From contig NZ_CP152003.1 of assembly GCF_038595065.1 (NCBI RefSeq), positions 3,576,001 to 3,640,000 of the forward strand: a stretch of DNA of 64,000 nucleotides. Direction: 5' to 3'. The position numbers and the translations under genes were made by a program. Shown piece after piece: positions 60,059-64,000 of the stretch; the first letter of the stretch is position 1, and the number at the start of each line of letters is the position of its first letter. The notes beneath the pieces are model-generated. The model had not been told where the DNA came from and did no database searches. It was given only the letters and a program-made list of their open reading frames with translations. This DNA is from Sutcliffiella sp. FSL R7-0096. Its GTDB lineage: Bacteria > Bacillota > Bacilli > Bacillales > Bacillaceae_I.

Positions 60059-60085
60059 GGTATACTACATATAATGGCCCGATTG

Positions 60086-60459
60086 CGGAATAAGCATGAC
60101 TAGACAATTTGATTATAGAACCAGCGGCCTCAAATAGGATTTAAGACTAAATACTCGCTATAGGATCTTGAGAAACGTTCTATAGCAAATTTCATTGAAA
60201 GTCCCACTTTGGTCGTCTTAAATCCTTATACACAGTACATTATGTTTATATCCCCTATAGAAACAACAGCTTCTTTTATTCCTAGTTTTCAATCAGAGTG
60301 TGAATCCAAAAAAAAGCCTATTATCTGCACCCTGTAGGTAGTAGGCTTTTTAAATTTAAGAATTATTTTAGTAAGTTAATCGGATTCCCATCATTATTTA
60401 AGAACAGTCTATTTACTTCCTCTTTTATCCAAAATAAGCGTTAATCCTCTAAATAAGCG
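60086..60459. other. Intergenic with a terminator
   Basis: Begins with the outer end of the repeat (CGGAATAAG). Holds a terminator at 60310-60352 and otherwise nothing I can interpret. It is the boundary between accessory and core DNA. Confidence 0.5.
60310..60352 (-). terminator. Terminator, A/T-flanked hairpin
   Basis: AAAAGCCTA and TAGGCTTTT with partial inner pairing (CTGCA/TGTAG). It is downstream of the TVP38-type gene on the minus strand. Confidence 0.7.
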
Positions 60460-61047
60460 TTAACCTCTTTTGTATTGCTTTTCCTTATGGAAGAACTGTT
60501 CCCATTTCATGACGACCACCTTTTGCCTCATGATAAGCATGAGAAGAAGGAGTCCAATCAACACAGCCACCATGGCCGTAGGAGAGAAATCTGTGATGAA
60601 TTGTCCGAAGACTGTATAAATGATGGCGAGTGGAATGTTACTTAGAAGAGATGCTTTCGCATATTTCGGAAAGCTTTTCGTCGTTTCAATCAAACAGAGG
60701 GAGAGCAGGTGAAAGTGAATGAACGGTACGAGGCGCATAATCGTTATTTGGCCAACAGTGAAATTGGCACGGTTGCCGAACAATCTTTCTTTCATGATTA
60801 AAATCTTCCCAAAGATACTGGGAAACTGTTGATAAAAGAAATAAAAAAATAGGCTTGATAACGTTAATCCCGCTATCGAATATATGCTACCCACAACTCC
60901 GCCGAACAAAGCACCACCTGCAATACAGATGATGACAACCGGGATGAATAGGACTTGTCTTAATATATGGAAAAGAATAAAACCAAGAGAAGCCAGCCAC
61001 CAATGACTTTCAATGACGACAAAAAGTACGTCTAATTTTTCGTCCAT
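60460..61047 (-). CDS. TVP38/TMEM64 (DedA-like, VTT) membrane protein
   Basis: 195 residues, five helices. The VTT domain motif is visible: VVIICIAGGALFGGVVGSIY SIAGLTLSSLFFYFFYQQF, then the conserved polar stretch around RLVPFIHFHLLSLC and NIPLAIIYTVFGQFI. The standard F-x-x-R/G-x-x-P-G region (IMRLVPFIHF) has H where many members have P-x-x-P. Lipid or undecaprenyl-phosphate scrambling is known for relatives. First gene of the core block. Confidence 0.8.
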   Translation of the reverse strand: MDEKLDVLFVVIESHWWLASLGFILFHILRQVLFIPVVIICIAGGALFGGVVGSIYSIAGLTLSSLFFYFFYQQFPSIFGKILIMKERLFGNRANFTVGQITIMRLVPFIHFHLLSLCLIETTKSFPKYAKASLLSNIPLAIIYTVFGQFITDFSPTAMVAVLIGLLLLMLIMRQKVVVMKWEQFFHKEKQYKRG

Positions 61048-61111
61048 TCTGCTTGCCCCCTTAGTTGTAATAGTAAAGCTTATTCATATTATATGGAATT
61101 ATGTTAGCCTA

Positions 61112-61375
61112 TCAGACAAGGAGAAAGTACCCCAATAATCCAACATATAAAAAAGTGACAAACGGAAGTCCAAAACGGAAAAGCGGTCGTTTTGTTTTAT
61201 GCCGGTATGTTCGCATCCCCATCCATGTGCCAAGGGCTCCACCTAGGAGCGCTATTCCCCACAGGTGTAACTCAGGTACCCTCCAACGATGATCAATGGC
61301 CCGCTGTTTATCCACTTTCATTATAATGAAGCCTACTATGTTAATAAAAATAAAGTAACCGATGAGTACTTCCAT
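61112..61375 (-). CDS. ysdA: DUF1294 membrane protein (YsdA-like)
   Basis: 87 residues from the ATG at 61375 (GGAGG five bases upstream). Three helices and the DUF1294 signature: IMKVDKQRAIDHRWRVPELH LWGIALLGGALGTWMGM and KTKRPLFRFGLPFV. The function is unknown. Its position after rplT is the same as ysdA in B. subtilis, which supports the core-genome assignment. Confidence 0.9.
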   Translation of the reverse strand: MEVLIGYFIFINIVGFIIMKVDKQRAIDHRWRVPELHLWGIALLGGALGTWMGMRTYRHKTKRPLFRFGLPFVTFLYVGLLGYFLLV

Positions 61376-61468
61376 CATATCCTCCAGCATTGGAATGTGT
61401 GCATTACTTTTTTGCAGACTAATGACCGATTTTTTTACATGGTCTATATATATTCATTTTACCAAATA

Positions 61469-61500
61469 CAAAAGAGGCTACCAAATCGTTAGCCTCTTTT
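61469..61500 (-). terminator. Terminator of infC-rpmI-rplT
   Basis: AAAGAGGCTA-CCAAATCGT-TAGCCTCTTT with T tracts. Confidence 0.9.
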
Positions 61501-61510
61501 GTGTAAAGAA

Positions 61511-61870
61511 TTATTTATTTAAGCTGTTTTTCGCAGCAGTTGCCAATTCAGCAAATGCTTTTTCGTCGCTAACTGCTAGCTCAGCTAACATTTTGCGGTT
61601 TACTTCGATTCCAGCTACTTTCAAACCGTGCATTAGACGGCTGTAAGAAAGACCGTTCATGCGAGCCGCTGCGTTGATACGAGCGATCCAAAGCTTACGG
61701 AAGTCGCGTTTCTTTTGACGACGATCACGATAAGCGTACATTAGGGATTTCATTACTTGTTGGTTAGCTACTTTATATAAAGTGTGTTTAGAACCGTAAT
61801 AACCTTTGGCTAATTTAATGACTTTTTTACGACGTTGGCGTGTTACTGTACCGCCTTTAACTCTTGGCAT
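61511..61870 (-). CDS. rplT: Ribosomal protein L20
   Basis: 119 residues, full length, typical [28 protein letters not shown] and [28 protein letters not shown]. It binds 23S rRNA early in assembly and, in Bacillus, the infC leader to repress its own operon. Third gene of infC-rpmI-rplT; RBS GGAGG. Confidence 0.98.
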   Translation of the reverse strand: MPRVKGGTVTRQRRKKVIKLAKGYYGSKHTLYKVANQQVMKSLMYAYRDRRQKKRDFRKLWIARINAAARMNGLSYSRLMHGLKVAGIEVNRKMLAELAVSDEKAFAELATAAKNSLNK

Positions 61871-61893
61871 TATAAATACCTCCTATAAAAATA

Positions 61894-62094
61894 TTATCTT
61901 AAGTTGTCTAACATGTGACGGATGCGTTTGAAATCACCTTTGCTGACCATAGCTGATTTACGCAATTTACGCTTTTGCTTTTGAGACTTGTTAGCGAATA
62001 AGTGACTTGTGTATGCGTGAGAACGCTTTAAGCTACCAGATCCAGTTTTCTTGAATCTTTTTGCTGATCCGCGATGAGTTTTCATTTTAGGCAT
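61894..62094 (-). CDS. rpmI: Ribosomal protein L35
   Basis: 66 residues, [20 protein letters not shown] ... [11 protein letters not shown], complete. Between infC and rplT, 23 bp upstream of rplT. Confidence 0.98.
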   Translation of the reverse strand: MPKMKTHRGSAKRFKKTGSGSLKRSHAYTSHLFANKSQKQKRKLRKSAMVSKGDFKRIRHMLDNLR

Positions 62095-62115
62095 TGGAGT
62101 TCCTCCTCATATGAA

Positions 62116-62634
62116 TTACTTTTCGTTTTTAGGTGCCAAAATTAAGAACATGCTACGCCCATCCATCTTTGGATGAGACTCAATTGTTGAAACTTCTGCA
62201 CATGCTGCAGAGAAACGATCAAGCACACGCTGACCAATTTCTTTATGCGTAATCGCACGTCCTTTGAATCGGATTGATGCTTTTACTTTGTCTCCTTTTT
62301 CAAGGAACTTAATTGCATTGCGAAGCTTCGTATTGAAGTCATGCTCATCAATAGTAGGACTTAAACGAACTTCCTTTAAGCTGATTACTTTTTGGTTTTT
62401 GCGCGCTTCTTTATCTTTCTTCTGTTGCTCGAAACGGAACTTTCCGTAGTCCATGATTCGGCATACAGGAGGTTTCGCATTAGGCGCAACCATTACTAAG
62501 TCAAGATTTGCACGTGCTGCAATTTCCAGCGCTTCTACTTTTGACTTAATTCCTAGCTGGTCTCCATTTTGACCGATTAGACGTACTTCGCGGGCACGAA
62601 TGCCATCGTTTACCATCATGTCCTTGCTAATAAT
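62116..62634 (-). CDS. infC: Translation initiation factor IF-3, AUU start
   Basis: 172 residues if read from ATT at 62632-62634, six bases after GGAGG (the next ATT, 62629-62631, is equally possible). No ATG fits: the next one (DMMVNDG) is too far from the ribosome binding site. N-domain [20 protein letters not shown], linker [12 protein letters not shown]-domain [23 protein letters not shown] start codons in infC allow IF-3 to inhibit its own translation. First gene of infC-rpmI-rplT. Confidence 0.95.
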   Translation of the reverse strand: MISKDMMVNDGIRAREVRLIGQNGDQLGIKSKVEALEIAARANLDLVMVAPNAKPPVCRIMDYGKFRFEQQKKDKEARKNQKVISLKEVRLSPTIDEHDFNTKLRNAIKFLEKGDKVKASIRFKGRAITHKEIGQRVLDRFSAACAEVSTIESHPKMDGRSMFLILAPKNEK

Positions 62635-62639
62635 TAGCC

Positions 62640-62858
62640 ACCTCCAAGGTTTATTCCGAACACCGTTTGACGAACAATTTACTGAACTTTGTACAAACAA
62701 AAAAGTGTGGGTGTACACATACACCCACACTTTACGATTACATAAGTAAAAGATAAAATCTTTCTCGTAAAACCTGCCAACTGCATGAAATGCGTCAATC
62801 AGGTGAGAAGCGGGTGCTTCTTCTTGTCCTCAAACAAGTATTCAATTTGACCTTGTAT
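62640..62858 (-). promoter_or_regulatory. L20-type leader with attenuator upstream of infC
   Basis: A roughly 210-base 5' leader. A perfect hairpin at 62702-62733 (AAAGTGTGGGTGTA, CACA, complement) followed by T6 on the minus strand is a terminator. In B. subtilis the L20 protein binds this leader and favours termination; the placement is the same. Confidence 0.85.
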
Positions 62859-62888
62859 AATATATCATTAATGATGATTGATTGTCAA
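62859..62888 (-). promoter_or_regulatory. Promoter of infC operon
   Basis: TTGACA (62883-62888), 18-base spacer, TATATT (62859-62864). Confidence 0.8.
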
Positions 62889-62989
62889 GAATTCGTATCA
62901 AATGAAACAACGTTTTAAATGATATCAGATAAATTGCGATTGTGCAATAGTTTTTTTCTTTGGGTGTAAAAGATAGGTGTATGCGTTAA

Positions 62990-63130
62990 CTCCCTGTCTC
63001 CTTTCGTTCCGGGTGATCGCTTTCCGCGGGACGGTGCTTGAGCCTCCTCACAACGCTTCAGGGGTCTCAACCAACCGTTATCCCCCGCAGGAGTCGACCA
63101 CCCTGCTCTCCAGTCGACAGGGGGAGTTGG
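62990..63130. repeat. GC-rich structured intergenic repeat
   Basis: A markedly GC-rich segment with CGCTTTCCGCGGGACGGTGC, GCCTCCTCACAACGCTTCAG and CCCCGCAGGAGTCGACC. It looks like a family of dispersed structured repeats I recall from Bacillaceae intergenic regions (core CCGCGGG ... CCCGCAGGAGTCG). It encodes no protein and lies between infC and thrS, within the 62940-63355 gap. Confidence 0.6.
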
Positions 63131-63302
63131 TAAAAACATTTCAAAGATTTAACTTACTGTCGAAAAACACTCATATACTGTCCGTTTGGAGGGAAATACT
63201 GTCCGAAATTTAAAAATACGAGCGAAAGTGAAGCATTTACTGTCCAAACTAACTGGAATACAAGCCAAACGACAAATCACACTAGTTTTCGAAAAACAAT
63301 TA

Positions 63303-63347
63303 AATAAAGGGAATGCCGTGGCATCCTTAGCCAAGGCACTCCTTATT
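63303..63347 (-). terminator. Terminator of thrS
   Basis: AAGGAGTGCC pairs with GGCATTCCCTT, with inner GGC/GCC, then TTTATTT on the minus strand. Confidence 0.8.
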
Positions 63348-63355
63348 CAAAAAGC

Positions 63356-64000
63356 TTATCTCTTCGCTTCTTTCACCAAGTTATCAACAAATTTCTCTAG
63401 TGAGATTGTTTCGGATTTTTGTTCGCCGTATTTTCGGACGTTTACTGCGCGATCTTGTATTTCATTGTCGCCTAGCACTAGCATGTAAGGGATCTTCTGC
63501 ATTTGTGCTTCACGGATTTTGTAGCCAATTTTTTCGTTTCTTTCGTCCATTTCAACACGGATGCCTTTAGATTTCAGAAGGTCTTGGACTTCTTTGGCAT
63601 AATCAAAGTGCGCATCTGGCGATACAGGGATCACTTGGACCTGTACAGGTGCCAACCAAGTAGGGAATGCACCTTTGTACTCTTCGATCAAAAATGCCAC
63701 AAAGCGCTCCATTGTGGAAACTACACCGCGGTGGATAACAACCGGACGGTGTTGCTTACCGTCTTCCCCAACATAAGTGAGGTCGAATTTCTCTGGCAAT
63801 AAGAAGTCAAGCTGTACAGTGGATAGAGTCTCTTCCTTTCCAAGGGCAGTACGTACTTGAACGTCTAGCTTAGGGCCGTAGAATGCTGCTTCGTCGATTG
63901 CTTCAAAATAATCAAGACCAAGCTCATCCATTGCTTCCTTCAGCATGCCTTGTGCTTTCTCCCACATTGCATCGTCATCAAAATACTTCTCTTTATTTTT
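63356..64000 (-). CDS. thrS: Threonyl-tRNA synthetase, C-terminal part (cut by the window)
   Basis: 215 residues, open at the right edge. Catalytic-domain end with motif 3 ([26 protein letters not shown]; the Arg of GxxxxER) and the full anticodon-binding domain ([20 protein letters not shown] to [15 protein letters not shown]). It charges tRNA-Thr. The N-terminal TGS/editing domains and any upstream T-box are outside the window. Confidence 0.98.
   Translation of the reverse strand, partial: KNKEKYFDDDAMWEKAQGMLKEAMDELGLDYFEAIDEAAFYGPKLDVQVRTALGKEETLSTVQLDFLLPEKFDLTYVGEDGKQHRPVVIHRGVVSTMERFVAFLIEEYKGAFPTWLAPVQVQVIPVSPDAHFDYAKEVQDLLKSKGIRVEMDERNEKIGYKIREAQMQKIPYMLVLGDNEIQDRAVNVRKYGEQKSETISLEKFVDNLVKEAKR

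Larger units (their letters stand above)
56361..60085. mobile_element. Tn554-type element (tnpA-tnpB-tnpC), no cargo
   Basis: Two tyrosine recombinases and a small coiled-coil protein, in the order and strand of Tn554 tnpABC, lie between CAATCGGGCCATTATATATA then GTAT (56361-56384) and the inverted copy (60062-60085; 23 of 24 bases match). There is no resistance cargo. Tn554 itself has no terminal inverted repeats, so the repeats are either ends peculiar to this element or the split halves of a MITE-like repeat of the type seen elsewhere in this window. Confidence 0.8.

Noticed and set aside
1-64000. CRISPR arrays, rRNA or tRNA genes
   Set aside because: No regularly spaced repeats and no rRNA or tRNA cloverleaf sequence was seen; a covariance-model scan would be decisive.

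Overview
The window reads as a Bacillaceae chromosome (Bacillus or a close genus; the species cannot be fixed from here). Signs are low GC, Bacillus-type ribosome binding sites, SpoIIP, a CotF-like coat protein remnant, BRCT/exonuclease and ECF sigma genes, and a core block at the right edge in the order thrS-infC-rpmI-rplT-DUF1294 (all minus strand), with the infC leader attenuator and a non-AUG infC start.

Layout. 0-2 kb: a small truncated-looking gene and a two-gene unit (DEDDh exonuclease with BRCT domains plus an unknown protein). 2.2-11 kb: a run of small, functionally unrelated minus-strand genes (histidine phosphatase, three NUDIX hydrolases, two GNAT acetyltransferases, SMI1/KNR4, DUF4871 lipoprotein, MBL hydrolase, ECF sigma/membrane partner, broken DinB). 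They are separated by short hairpin repeats with inverted ends and together resemble a cassette array. 11-13.5 kb: decayed mobile DNA (IS110 fragment, 3' part of a group II intron). 13.9-41.5 kb: a metal, mainly copper, island. It holds a Zur-box-preceded zinc-binding lipoprotein, a CcdA-like membrane protein, a membrane cupredoxin, a Csp-type copper storage protein, a two-component system, a BNR lipoprotein, a ferric-reductase-like membrane protein, a lipoprotein multicopper oxidase, a second lgt, YdhK, M23 and SpoIIP wall hydrolases and MATE transporters. It then runs through a mosaic of broken genes (30-34 kb), an Acr3-like carrier, cadC-cadA, and copC-copD-bdbD-bdbC-sco. 42-48.3 kb: a zinc/cobalt block (FAD monooxygenase, CzrA-type regulator, CDF exporter, ZIP importer), then an operon of Tat-exported two-domain multicopper oxidase, ZIP-like protein and a private TatA. 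48.4-54.2 kb: remains of a Tn3-family element with a second cadC-cadA plus cadD, next to a decayed CcdA-like gene. 54.3-55.8 kb: CcdA and a ResA-like thioredoxin. 56.4-60.1 kb: a complete Tn554-type tnpA-tnpB-tnpC element bounded by a 24-bp inverted repeat. 60.4-64 kb: core genome.

How it works together. Copper is handled outside the cytoplasm by lipid-anchored and Tat-exported multicopper oxidases, a cupredoxin, CopC/CopD, Sco and disulfide-forming Bdb proteins, and inside by a Csp protein. Cd/Zn/Pb efflux is by two CadA pumps, CadD and a CDF exporter. Regulatory DNA is unusually readable. A TCCATAATTTCTGCAA-type element lies at nearly fixed distance before several copper genes and may be the target of the local two-component system. 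CzrA-like sites lie before the oxygenase, the CDF exporter and inside a promoter spacer that should drive the oxidase-ZIP-TatA operon. CadC-like palindromes flank both cadCA units, and one overlaps the -35 of copC. The strongest candidates for something new are that copper regulon, the oxidase/ZIP/TatA operon, and the hairpin-repeat cassette-like array whose repeat ends also bracket the Tn554-type element.
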